Source: Prorocentrum cordatum
Taxonomy: Eukaryota; Sar; Dinophyceae; Prorocentrales; Prorocentraceae
Direction: 5' to 3'
Length of the DNA: 64,000 bases
Assembly: GCA_963575745.1 (NCBI GenBank)
Contig: CAUYUJ010008546.1
Location: forward strand, 149,469 to 213,468
The notes below the pieces were generated by a model, which was not told the DNA's origin, made no database searches, and saw only the letters and a program-made list of their open reading frames with translations. The position numbers were made by a program, and so were the translations under genes. Positions 19,674 to 29,847 of this stretch are shown here, piece after piece. Each line of letters opens with the position of its first letter. Position 1 is the stretch's first letter.

Positions 19674-20264
19674 GGCCGGTTCCGGCGCCGGCCGGCGCCG
19701 GAAAATTGAATTCCGAGGCGGTGCCGAAAAAAGGCCACTCCAAGACATATTTTTCTTTCGAAAATATTGATTTTCTGCTCCCGGCGCCCGGGAACCCCTT
19801 CCGGGCCGCTTCTGGCACCCGGGCCGGCGCTCGAGCCAAACGCCCGGGCCAGCACCCGGGCCAGCGCCCGGGCCGGTTCCGGCGCCGGCCGGCGCCGGAA
19901 AATTGAATTCCGAGGCGGTGCCGAAAAAAGGCCACTCCAAGACATATTTTTCTTTCGAAAATATTGATTTTCTGCTCCCGGCGCCCGGGAACCCCTTCCG
20001 GGCCGCTTCCGGCACCCGGGCCGGCGCTCGAGCCGAACGCCTGGGCCAGCACCCGGGCCAGCGCCCGGGCCGGTTCCGGCGCCGGCCGGCGCCGGAAAAT
20101 TGAATTCCGAGGCGGTGCGGAAAAAAGGCCACTCCAAGACATATTTTTCTTTCGAAAATATTGATTTTCTGCTCCCGGCGCCCTGGAACCCCTTCCGGGC
20201 CGATTCCGGCACCCAGGCCGGCGCTCGAACCGAACGCCCGGGCCGGCACCTGGGCTGGCGGCCG
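19674..20264 (+). repeat. Three tandem 197-bp units
   Basis: The unit begins GGCCGGTTCCGG at 19674, 19871 and 20068, an exact 197-bp period, with very few differences between copies. Each unit contains a 22-bp perfect palindrome centred on CCGGCC (first copy 19681-19702), an AT-rich GAAAATATTGATTTT segment and a CCCGGGCC-rich tail. The array sits inside the 20-bp minisatellite and has no coding signal of its own. Confidence 0.95.
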
Positions 20265-20384
20265 ACGCGCGATGCGCTGCCACAAGCCAGCTTCCCGCAA
20301 GATCGGTCCAGAGTGGGAGGGGACGGAGCTGGGCGGGTGAAGGACCACCAGAGCACTGCTCCAGCCTTCCCTCAGCCCTGGGTC

Positions 20385-20552
20385 TGCTGACCACACAGGA
20401 GCACGGCAGACCACACAGGAGCGCGGCAAACCACAAAGGAGCAAGGCAGACCCCAAATGAGCACGGCAGTCCACACGTTCGCACGGCAGACCGCACAGGA
20501 GCACGGCAGACCGCACATGAGCACGGCAGACCAAGAAGGAGCACGGCAGGTG
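20385..20552 (+). repeat. 20-bp minisatellite, second block
   Basis: About eight units of GAGCACGGCAGACCACACAG and variants. This block resumes the minisatellite after the 197-bp triplication. Confidence 0.92.
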
Positions 20553-20664
20553 GAGCCGTGCCTCGCTAAGGCCCTCGCTGAGCAAGGGGCGGCCCTCACG
20601 GACAGCGACCCCTTGGTGGCTGCGGCTGCTGTGGTTCCTCCTGCTGCTGGATACGGGCCGCGCC

Positions 20665-22716
20665 GTGGGTGACGCGAGAGCGTCGGAGTGGGCAGTATCC
20701 TCCGCCGACCTCGACGTCTGGGACAGCGGAGCGCCCTTCCCTTGGGGCGTGCGAGGGCCCAGCTGCTGGGACAGGGGGAGGAGGCGCTGTTTTGGCCGCT
20801 GGCGCGCCCGCGGCCCTCGCAGGCGGCGGGCGGCGCCGAGCACCCTTGCCCGAAGTAGCCAACTGGTGCGGTCGGGAACACCGAGGTGGCCCCCCGACGG
20901 CCAGTCAGGGGCCGTGAGCGGTGGGATTCAGCCCCACGTCGTCGCAGCTCTCGGCCCCGATGGTGATGGGCAGGGGCACTCCCCGCTGGCAACCGGAGGG
21001 GTCGAGGGACGGCCACCTCCTCAGCGGCGGTCACCTCCCGTGCTGGCCAGCCGCCCGCCGACGCCGATGAGGAGCGCTGGAGCGTGGGGCCAGGTCCCCC
21101 CTCCAGTCCTGGTGGGGGCGGAGGGTCCCGCGACCAGGGGCGCGGCGTGCCCTGTGCCGGGCGCTGGCCAACGCGCAGTCCGCGTGGCAGCCGTCATCTG
21201 CAAGGCGCCGATGGTTGACGGGGCAGGAGGCCAGCAGCTTCGGGCTGGCCTCGTCTTGCTCGGCTTCAACTGCCACGCGTGGAGCAGGGGTTTTGAGGCC
21301 ATTGAGGCCTTCTTCCAGGCGTGCAACTACTGGCCCGACGTGGTGGCGCTGCTGGAGACGTGGCTCCCGCATGAGCGCCTGCCCAGTGCGGCGGCTCAGT
21401 GCCGCGGCTTGGGTGACGTGGCCTTCCTCCCCGAGGCAGTGCTGTCGGACAAGCAGGGGCCCCAGGCGACCTCAGGCGGGGCGGCGATCCTGGTGCGAGA
21501 CGGCTTGCAGGCCGACGAGTCGGCGTCCTCGCTGCCCTCGGCCCTGCGGTACCGCCTCAGCTGTGTGGAGGCGACGGGCTTCTATGCCGACATCCCGTGG
21601 GTCTTCAAAGCCGACTTCAACATGGAGGCTGAGTCCCTTGAGGAGTTGGGGTGGCCGTGGCGTTGCGGGGACACGTCCTGGGGCCTTCGGAGGCGACGTG
21701 CCTTGGTGAGGGCTGCGTCCACCTCTACGACTGGCTCGAGGCTTCAGCCCAATGCCCATCTCTGGGAGGGGATCTACGCTTCGCTGGACGTGCACACGCT
21801 CAAGTTGACCATGGTTGCAGCTCACGGCATCGCCAGGGACGTGCTGGATGGCAAGGTCATGGAAGCCTACCTCCGCGGCAACGGTCATGCCGTACGCTGG
21901 GCCAAGGCAGGTGCGGAGCTGCACCGCGCCTGCGCTGTGGCCAGGCGCGGGTCCCTCGGCACGATGGAGCTGGTGAGGGAGCTCTCATGCTGGGTGGCCC
22001 AAGCCACCCTCATCTGGCAGGGGCTCGCCTTCGCCACGTGCGGAGACGGCGCAGCCGAGCAGGGGCTGATGGCGTGCACCCACTGCGGGGCGACCGCGGG
22101 GCTTGGCGGGCGCACAGGCGCTGCGCCCATGCTCAAGGAGCGATGCCCTGGCTCTGCGGTGGCTCGGCCCGAGCCAGCGCAGCCGAGGCGCAGCGTCGCG
22201 CCCAGGCTTGAGCTGCAGGTCGCTGGATGGGCGCGCTACTGGACCCAGGCTCCCGAGGTTGGCGAGACGATGGAATGCTTCAGCGAGTGGATGGACCACT
22301 GCGCCGGCTACGTCACGCAGATCCTGTCCCAGCCGCGCTTCGCCACCAGGCTGCGGGCGCGTGGGAGGACGGCCGAGGAGTTGGCCGAGGAGATCTGCGA
22401 GCGGGCCTGGGGGACTGGCATGCCTGCGAGGCGGGCCTACTACCGGTGGCGCCACACGCTGACGCAGTCGCAGAGGATCGTGTCGGACTGCATGCGGCGC
22501 TACGACTACGTGTGCCTGCGGACGTGGCTGGCCGAGTTGCAGTGGGAAGGGCAGCCTCCGCCCATTGGCCCGCTCAGAGCGCTCAGTGCGCCGTCGGTGC
22601 CGTGGCATGCGGGCCGAAGGAGGCGACGAAGAAGTGGTGAACGGTCAGCCGCGGCTGAGACGGCGCGCGAGGACTGGCGCATGAGACGCCGCCGCGCTGC
22701 TGGTGGCGAGGGGTAG
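20665..22716 (+). pseudogene. LINE remnant: EEP endonuclease domain and C-terminal zinc region, no reverse transcriptase
   Basis: The upstream ~170 codons are Gly/Pro/Arg-rich and may not be genuine. From about 21270 the sequence resembles the endonuclease-exonuclease-phosphatase domain of non-LTR retrotransposons: VVALLETWLP, GGAAILVRDGL, and ADFNMEAE in place of the usual GDFN. From about 21900 it reads as a C-terminal LINE region with a CxxC motif (CTHCGATAG) and a helical Arg-rich tail. No YADD-type reverse transcriptase core lies between, so RT appears to have been deleted in frame. The frame itself is intact for 683 codons (stop 22714-22716). Minisatellite blocks flank it on both sides. 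Confidence 0.6.
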
Positions 22717-23025
22717 TGATGCTGCATCTTCCTTTCTGTCGTATCCGCCCCTCGTCCTCCTTTTCCGTTCTGTGCGTGGGGCTGCTCTTCTGCCCATGAT
22801 GCACTTGCAGCTTGGGGGGCTTGTTGGGCGTGCGTGCGCGCCCCTGCCCCTGCTGCCTTCTTGATTTCTTTGAAATCGTGCGCTTCGCGCGTTTGGCGCT
22901 TCGCGCCCTTCCCTGCTGGGGCTCCTTTGGAGCCCCAGGGCTGGCCCTTGAGGCCCTGGGGCCAATGGGCTCCGTGGGCCTCGGGCTTCCTTTAGCCTTC
23001 ACAGGCCCCGCAGCTCACAGCTCAC
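22717..23025. other. Non-coding 3' flank of the LINE remnant
   Basis: No gene is visible. There is a perfect hairpin GGGGCTCC-TTT-GGAGCCCC at about 22917-22935 and GCGCTTCGCGC-type words. It could be a LINE 3' UTR. Confidence 0.4.
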
Positions 23026-23027
23026 AG

Positions 23028-23265
23028 CTCACACAGGAGCACGGCAGACCACACGTTCGCACGGCAAACTCCACAGGAGCACGGCAGACCCCAAAGGAGC
23101 ACGGCAGACCACAGGAGCACGGAAGACCGCACAGGAGCACGGCAGACCACACAGGAGCACGGCAAACCAAGAAGGAGCACGGCAGACCACAGGAGCACCG
23201 CAGACGCCACAGAAGCACGGCAGATCGTCGTCGTCGTCATCGTCGTCGTCGTCGTCTTCGTCAAT
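23028..23265. repeat. 20-bp minisatellite, third block, plus GTC microsatellite
   Basis: About ten GAGCACGGCAGACC units are followed directly by a (CGT/GTC)n tract at about 23225-23263. Confidence 0.92.
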
Positions 23266-23700
23266 AACGATCTCGAAAATTACGACAAAAAACGATGACA
23301 GAAAACGACCACAAACATAACACAAAAACCAACCGAACACGGAATCCAACAACAAAAAAACAATCAGAAAAACGACCGCAATCATAAAATGATAACGACG
23401 GCGACAGCGAGAACGGCAACAGCGGACGATTATAATGAAAACGACGACCACGACAAAGGAAAGGCACGCGACGACGACGACGGACAAACAAAAGACAAGA
23501 CAGGCTGGAACAGAAAAAGTAGGCTGGGCGACAACGGGTGGGGGCCCGCGTGGCCGAGAGAAAAGCACGGTGTCGACACCATGATGTGGCCAGGGCAGCA
23601 GACTACCTCGACAGACCAGCGCGGCAGGCCACCATTTAGTCTGTTCTGTTGCGTTTATGGGTTTCTCTGACGTTCTCGCCAATACGGTCTCTGACGCACG
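23266..23700. other. No gene recognised (Asp/Thr-codon-rich low complexity)
   Basis: The + strand is rich in ACGACGAC and AAAACGA words; apparent frames on both strands are compositional. Nothing supportable was seen. Confidence 0.4.
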
Positions 23701-23704
23701 TGGT

Positions 23705-23805
23705 GGATAAAAAACGGCGCTTCCCGTTCTTGTCCGGTCAGGTTCTGGAAAATTGCGGAAAAATGGCCGCTTCGCTCGAGACATCCTCGAAAAATCGGTT
23801 CCGGA
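23705..23805 (+). repeat. Dispersed repeat AAAAACGGCGCTTCCCGTTC, with one 75-bp-array core
   Basis: AAAACGGCGCTTCCCGTTCTTG..CGGTCAGGTT at about 23710-23745 recurs at about 25128-25160 in the same orientation, bracketing the CCAAGAGGCCCC block. It is followed by one copy of the CGCTCGAGACATCCTC core at about 23772. Confidence 0.8.
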
Positions 23806-23854
23806 GAGAACTCCGAACCGGCATTATCTTCGAGTCGCTCCTGGAGGCCTTCAA

Positions 23855-24990
23855 CACGGCCCCAAAGAACCCTCAAAGGCCCCGACACGGCCCAAAAGGG
23901 CCCCAAAAGGGCCCCGAAACGGCCCGAGAGGACCCCAAGACAGCCCCAAGAGAGCCCCAGGAGAGCCCCAAGAGCAACCCAAGAGGGCCCCAAGAGGCCG
24001 CCAAGAGAGCCCCAAGACGGCCAAAGGCGTCCAAGAGTCTCCAACACGGCCCAACAGGGCCCCAAGACGGCCCAAGAGGGCCCCAAGACAGTCCCAGAGG
24101 GCCCCCAAAGGGCCCCAAAAGGACCCCCAAGAAGGCCCATAGACGCCACATGATAGAGCGATCGGTAACGCAAAAAGCTCTCCACACCAAGGAAGGCTCC
24201 CAAGAGCGACCGGTGACGTGACAAGCTCGTGACATCAAGGCTCCGACGAGCGAACGGTGACGTGAACAATTCTCGACACCAGGGCTCCCAGAGCGAGCGG
24301 CAACGTAAAAAGCGCTTCACACCAAGGCTCCGAAGACACACCCTCCAGGGACCAAGTTGGCGGCTTTTTCGGCCCAGGACGGCTCCAGAGACCTCCACGA
24401 CGGCCCCGGAGCGCTCCAAGAGGTTTCCAAGACGGCCCCAGAGGCGCCCAAGAGGCCCCAAGACAGCCCAAGAGCGCTCCAAGAGAAGCGAAGATGGCCC
24501 CAAGTCGAAGCGCCTCCGGCGTGCACCGTTGGTTCAGGGGCTTAATTTTCTATGATTTTTGAATAGTTTTTGAAGGTTTTTGGGGTTCTCGCCTTTTCCG
24601 TTTCCCGACGCTCCAAGACGGCCCAAGAGGCCCCCAAGATCGCCCCAAGACGGCCCAAGAGGCCCCCAAGATCGCCCCAAGACGGCCCAAGAGGCCCCCA
24701 CGACGGCCCCAAGAAGGCACCAGAAGGCCCCAAGGCGGCCCCAAGACGGCCCCAAGAGGCTTCGCGGCGGCCCAAGAGGCCGTCAATATGGCTCCTAGAG
24801 GGGGCCCAGACGAGGTACACGAACGGACTTTTCGGGTCCTCGGCCCCAAGTGCCCCCCCGGAGGGTCCAGGAGGCCCCCGAGAGCCCCCCAAGACGCTCC
24901 AAGAGGCCCTCAAGAGGCCCCCCAAAAAGGCCCCCAAGAGGCCCCCAAGACGGCCCCAAAAAACGGCCCCCAAGAGGCTTCAGAATTGCT
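23855..24990 (-). repeat. GGCC-CTTGGG family, inverse orientation (CCAAGAGGCCCC)
   Basis: Three blocks (about 23855-24130, 24350-24500 and 24595-24985) of GGCCCCAAGA/CCCAAGAGGCC words, the reverse complement of the 17.2 and 27 kb blocks. They are separated by spacers with GTGACGTGA-type words (24170-24320) and by the 45-bp dispersed repeat (24507-24551). Long frames on both strands (up to ~280 codons) are repeat artefacts. Confidence 0.85.
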
Positions 24991-25850
24991 TGTAAGAGGC
25001 CTACGACAGACCGACCACGACATCCCAAGGCTCCATTACGAACGATGACGTGGGCAGCTTCGAACGCCAGAGCTCCCAGTACGAACGCTGGCGTCCAGAG
25101 CTTTGACGACAAACACTGCTATGAGCAAAAACGGCGCTTCCCGTTCTTGTGCGGTCAGGTTTTGGTAGTGAAACCGAATGACACTTAGTGTTGTCCAACA
25201 GTTGGGTTGTCTTGGCACAAGGGTATGGGACAGCAGCCACCACTGCCAACCATGATTATGAAACGAGATATGTTTAGTGTTCCCGTCAGGACGGCCACTA
25301 CTTGTTCCTGATTGTTGTACGCGCTTAAGCTGATACAGTGCATAAACTTATGTTACTCCTTGTTCTCATAGGCAGAACCGTTCCCAGTCAGCTTGAGTGA
25401 CCTTGAGCCAGCAGTCACTTCTCTACCCGCGAAGAACGTAGGGCCGATACATGTATTATCCAAGAGGACTGCGGCGAGTTACTGCCGCCCCCTGCCTTTC
25501 TGGAAATGCCGATGTGGCCGAACAGTATAACTGTCTTGGGCAATCGTTTGAGGCCCTCTAAGGCCATCTTGGCCATATTGGAGGCTAGCTTTCTTGCCTT
25601 TTGGGGGTTCAGGGTGGCGGCGACTTGGGCCGGAGAACGTTGGGAACCCTTTGGAAGTGCCAACGATAGTTGTAAACCCTGGCACGCCAAATACCCTTCT
25701 GGCAGGCTTCGGGGAAGCAGATCGAAGACGCCTGCGGCAAGTCACCACCACCCACAGCCTTCTGAAAACGCTTGTGTAGCGATGTGTCGGGCGAAGGTGC
25801 GGCCATGCTAGCGGAATGCGTGTTTCCCAGCGGTTGCGGAATCCAGTGGG
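24991..25850. other. Unique-looking spacer, no gene recognised
   Basis: After a second copy of the AAAACGGCGCTTCCCGTTC repeat (about 25128), roughly 25170-25500 is less GC-rich and not obviously repetitive. No frame in it resembles a known protein. 25500-25850 shows only compositional frames. Confidence 0.4.
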
Positions 25851-26190
25851 GGAACATTGGGGAGGGCCCTCGGGGGTCAAGTTGGCTCTCTTAGGGCTAT
25901 ATGGACTGTTTTGGGGTCTCTTACGGCTCTCCTGGGCAACCTTTGTGTTCTTTTCGGCCGTCTTCGGGTGCTCTCGGGCCACCTGGCGCCTTCGGGGATG
26001 TCTTGGGGAACTATGTGGGCCGTCTGGGGGATCTCGAGGGATTATTTCGAGCCGCCTCGTGACTTTCTTGGACAGTCTTGTGCTCTCTTGGGCCGTCTTG
26101 GGTTTTTTGGGGGGCCGTTTTTAGGCCGCCTTGGGTCGTTTCGGGGCTCTCTTGCGCGCCTCTTGGGCTGTCGGGGGGCGGTCTGTGATT
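25850..26190 (+). repeat. GGCC-CTTGGG family block
   Basis: A diverged block of GGGCCGTCTTGGG and CTCTTGGGC words in + orientation. Confidence 0.7.
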
Positions 26191-26221
26191 GCGAAGCCCA
26201 TGTCAGCCTCTCCTCCTCTTG

Positions 26222-26245
26222 CGTCTCTCTCTCTCTCTCTCTGAA
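26222..26245. repeat. TC microsatellite
   Basis: An uninterrupted run of CT dinucleotides. A C homopolymer lies nearby at about 26363-26375. Confidence 0.9.
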
Positions 26246-26249
26246 CTCC

Positions 26250-26905
26250 CTCTTGCGCCGCCGCGTCGGCTCACGAGGGCCCTGGAGTTATATCGGCGCC
26301 CTGGCGACGGGCGCGCCCTGGCCCCCGTAAAAGGAAAGAGAACGCGTTCTCTCACAGCACGCCCCCCCCCCCCCATTGAACTTAACGTCTCTTTCTGTAC
26401 TCCGCGCAGTTACTCCCGTACATTCCACAGTGGCAACGGAGCCCGAGGTTGAGATCCACGCGGGGGGTCAGGGCGACCCCCCTGGCATTCGATTGTCGGG
26501 CGACATACTCTTTGCCCTTTTATCTTGTTTTTCCCGCTCCCAACCCCATTGCGCCGAGCGCCGCCATGGATTTCCCAGACGACGCTCTGGCTCAAGAAGA
26601 TGAGCTTCCAACAGATCCCTGGTTGCAGCCAGCAGAGCAGGATCCGCGGGCAAGAAGCGGAGGGCGAGAAGACGTTCCTTGCAAAGGTGATGGCGGCGCG
26701 GGCGGGTCAGATCAGAACTGGGCCCGCTGGTTGGGCGGAGACGCGGCCCAATGCGCAACTAACTTCATCCGGTTGGTCTGCGCGGGGCCGCGGTTCGCCG
26801 GCTGCGCCAGATCGGCAGCGAACGCCTCTGCGAGGACAGGCTATCGTTTTTACTCCTTCTGCTCCGACCTATTGGGGGGATACAACTGCCAGATCTTCTG
26901 ATCGC
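26250..26905 (+). mobile_element. Possible 5' leader and gag start of a truncated LTR element
   Basis: A GC-rich stretch with a TATA-like GTTATATCGG (about 26286) is followed by CATTCCACAG and then TGGCAACGGAGCC (about 26430). The last motif resembles the copia primer-binding site for initiator tRNA-Met (TGGTATCAGAGCC; 10 of 13 match). About 125 nt on, GCCGCCATGG (ATG at 26566) gives an ideal start context for a ~110-codon frame (MDFPDDALAQEDELP, acidic), which ends where the GGCC repeats begin. I recognise no family in the peptide. It may be an element start cut off by repeat expansion; confidence is low. Confidence 0.3.
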
Positions 26906-26934
26906 TGGCGGGGGCACTGTCCTGAACAATCGGC

Positions 26935-27990
26935 CGTCTTGGGCGATCTTTGGGGGCACTTGGGCCGTCTCGGGCCGTCGGAAGGCCGAAAAACAGCAAA
27001 TGCCACAATCCTTCAAACACTCATGGGAATTCGATGATTTGGGCCTTTTCGGGCCTTCCTGGGGGCCCTCTTGGAGGCCTCTTGGGCCGTCTTGGGCCAT
27101 CTGAGGGCCATCTTCGACCGTCTTGGTGGGCTCCTGGCCCGTCTGACGCCGTCGGAAGCCGTTTGGGTGGTCTCCTTGGGCCGATTTGGGGCCCTCTTGG
27201 AATGCTCCAGGGCCGTCTTGGAGGCCATCTTGGGCGTCTTAAAGGCTTCCTGGGCCGTTTTGGGGGCCTCGTGGGGCCGTTTTGGGGGCCTCTTGGGCCG
27301 TTCTGGGGCCATCTTGGAGGCCTCTTGACGATTTTTGGGTGATTTTTGGGGGCTCTTGGACCGTCTCGGGAAAGAAGCAAATGTCAAAGTCCTTCAACAC
27401 CTAAGGTAAATACGTGTTTTTGGCCTGTTCCGGCCTTCCTGGAGGCCTCTTGGAGGCCTTCTTTTGGCCCGTTTTGGGCCAGCTTCGAGCCAACTTCGGC
27501 CATCTTGGTGGGTTCCTGGCACGTCTGACACCGTCGGGAGCCGTCTCGGGGGCCTCTCTGGGCCGGTTTGGGGCCTTCTTGGGGCGCTTCGGGGCCGTCT
27601 TAGAGGCCATCTTGGGCGTCTTGGAGGCCTCTTGGCCCGTCTTGGGGCCCTCTTGGGGCCGTCTTGGGGGTCTCTTGGGCTGTCATGGGGACATCTTGGA
27701 GGCCTCTTGTTGGGCCGTCGGAAAGCCGAAAAGGTGCAAATGCTAAAATCCTTCGCTAAGACAATGATTTTGGCCTCGTCGGGCCTTCCTGCTGGAGGAC
27801 CTCTTAGAGGCCTTTTGGGCCGTGTTGGAGGCCTTTTGCGGGCTTTTGGGCCGTCCGAGACCATATTGAGGCCATCTTGGGCCGTTTTGGGCGCATCATG
27901 GAGCCATCTGAGCCGTCTTGGAGGCTATCTTGGCTGTCTTGGAGGCATCTTGGAGGCTATCCTGAGCCATCTTGGCAATTGTTTGAGGAT
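26935..27990 (+). repeat. Higher-order GGCC-CTTGGG array with a ~350-385 bp unit
   Basis: Short GGCCGTCTTGG words are organised into longer units. Each has a spacer of GCCGTCGGAAGCCGAAAAGG then GCAAATG..AAATCCTTC (about 26970, 27365 and 27716). Two neighbouring units share TCTTGGTGGGCTCCTGGCCCG-type sequence at 27121 and 27503, 382 bp apart. Related spacers lie at 17572 and, inverted, at 24560. No coding signal. Confidence 0.8.
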
Positions 27991-28194
27991 GTCCCCTGCG
28001 AAACGGCCGTTTTTAGGGCTTTGCAGCCACGTGTGGGCAAGCCTCCCGGGACCCCGGTGGGACGCGCCAGAGCCCCAGGGGGAGTTCTTGTGGAAAAAGA
28101 GCCACAGCCAAAACCGAGAGGGTCTAGCACGCCAGGCACCCCTTCGATGAATCGACATGGGGCGGCGGATCTTGTGGCCTTCTGCTCAACCCGC

Positions 28195-28515
28195 CACCGT
28201 ACCTGGATAGTTGACCAGGGGCTTTTGGAAGCCTCTTCGATATCTCTTGGGGCCGTCTAGGGGCTTCCTGTGTTTTTTTTTCCGGGCCCTTTGGGCTTCT
28301 GAGGGGCGTTTTGAAGGCTTGCTGACGGTATTGGGGGATCGGGGGAGTAGTGGGAGAAGGGTTTTCGTGGCCCCATCGATTGCCCCCTCCTGGCCCTGTA
28401 GTGGCCCTTTTGGGCACTTGCGGGCCTCTTGGGGCGCATCGGGGGCCTTTGTGGTTGTCTAGGGTTCCTCTTAGGGCCCTCGTGCGCTGTCTTGGGGTTC
28501 TCTGGCCTTGCAGAA
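28195..28515 (+). repeat. GGCC-CTTGGG family, diverged block
   Basis: A degenerate extension of the same family. The stretch 28000-28190 between blocks holds a degraded inverse copy of the 75-bp-array core (GAGGATGTCCCCTGCG) and no gene. Confidence 0.6.
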
Positions 28516-29847
28516 CAGTCGCAACTCAAGCCCCAGAAGCGCCCAGAAACGCTAAAGAGCGCCCGTGACCTTGGTGTCTGGGGTCTGGGACCCCTGAAGC
28601 AGCATCTGCAATACTACCCCATGTTGGCGCATCAGTGCGGAAGTGCCATGTGATGTTGGGTTCCTTGCACATCGGCGTCTTGTTTTCCGACTCTGCGACT
28701 GCAGCGCAGCCGTCGGTGTCGCATGCCAACTGGGCGGGCATGCTGGCCTGAACCCAGCTTCGAGGGGAGAAACACGCCGACCATAACCAAGATGTCGCGG
28801 GATCATGTCGACGCCGATTTTGGTTATGGGCACGTCACGGTCCATGCCGGCCGTCACCGAGTCGCCAGGAGGATCCACGAGTTGACGGTGACCAAGATAG
28901 ACGGCGATCAAGATCGACGCCGGCATTTCCGCGTTCAGTCTTGGTCATGGTCATCGTTTTCCTGTCCCTCCACAGCTTGCCGAATTACAGGCCAGCTCGG
29001 TCGTGTCGTGTACTAGCCTTGCCGCTATTTTCACGCGTGCTTGGTCTTGGGCGACGACCGCAGGTGTGGCTTCACGTGCAAATCTTTCGGCCCAGGGCAC
29101 GGGAAGGGTGACGGGCAGGGCATTACTCCAGGAAGCCCCGGGCGCGTCTCATGCCAGCTTGGCTCGAAGACGAAAAAGGGGCATGAACATAGATTGCCGG
29201 AGTTCCGCGCAGATTTCTTGGATCTTTGTTGGCCCCCCCTAGCAGCGCCTCCAGCGCCGCCCCTGGCGCACCCCGCGTCCCAGGGAGGGCAGTGTAGCGA
29301 AGACCCAAGATACCCGCGAGGACCTCCGAAAGTTTTTGCTTCTGAATTCTGATTGTTTCCCTTTCACAAGTGACGGGCAGGGCGTTGCTCCAGGAAGCCC
29401 GGGCGCGTCTTTTGCCAGCTTGGTGTGATCGCAAACCAGAGGGGCAGATGCAGGAAGGGTGCCCTGTCCGCCGCGCTCGTGTGCCGCCTCTCCTGTTCGC
29501 TTTCGCTCCGTGGCCTCGTTCCCCTCCCCTAGCCCGAAGGGGGTAACGGACTCCGTTCCCGGTGCGGGTGCGCCCTCCCACTTCAGAGCAGACAGACGGG
29601 GATCTCAACACCTCCCTCCATTCGCGCATGCCCAGTCGCCTGCACGCGCGGGAAGTGCTTGTGAGGGGGGGGAGGGGGAGGGGCGAGGAGGCGGAGAGGG
29701 AGGAGGACAACTCAAGTCATAATGCAGGGCACGGCCTTGCGCACTCGAAGCTGTGACTGCGGAGTCCTGAACCTCACAGGTTCTCAGAAGCTGGTGTGTG
29801 TCTGAGCAAACAGGCTCGCAGCCTGAGGGCTCCACGACCACGCACAC
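28516..29847. other. Spacer with one ~65 bp direct duplication, no gene recognised
   Basis: GTGACGGGCAGGGC..T.CTCCAGGAAGCCC and the following bases at 29108-29172 recur at 29370-29432, 262 bp apart. Frames of ~100-195 codons exist on both strands but resemble nothing and are compositional. Confidence 0.45.

Noticed and set aside
18570-20843. Long minus-strand frames (up to 564 codons) rich in CRAPVWSAVLLCGLPC words
   Set aside because: They are the translation of a 20-bp minisatellite in which no frame meets a stop; all three frames give the same periodic peptide and there are no domains.
23655-24503. 282-codon minus-strand frame rich in LGPLGRLWGRL words
   Set aside because: Translation of the GGCC-CTTGGG repeat family; no domain and similar frames on the opposite strand.
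26583-26597. CTCTGGCTCAAG as a leader relic
   Set aside because: It lies inside a short open frame and matches only the last part of the leader, without CCGTAGCC upstream.
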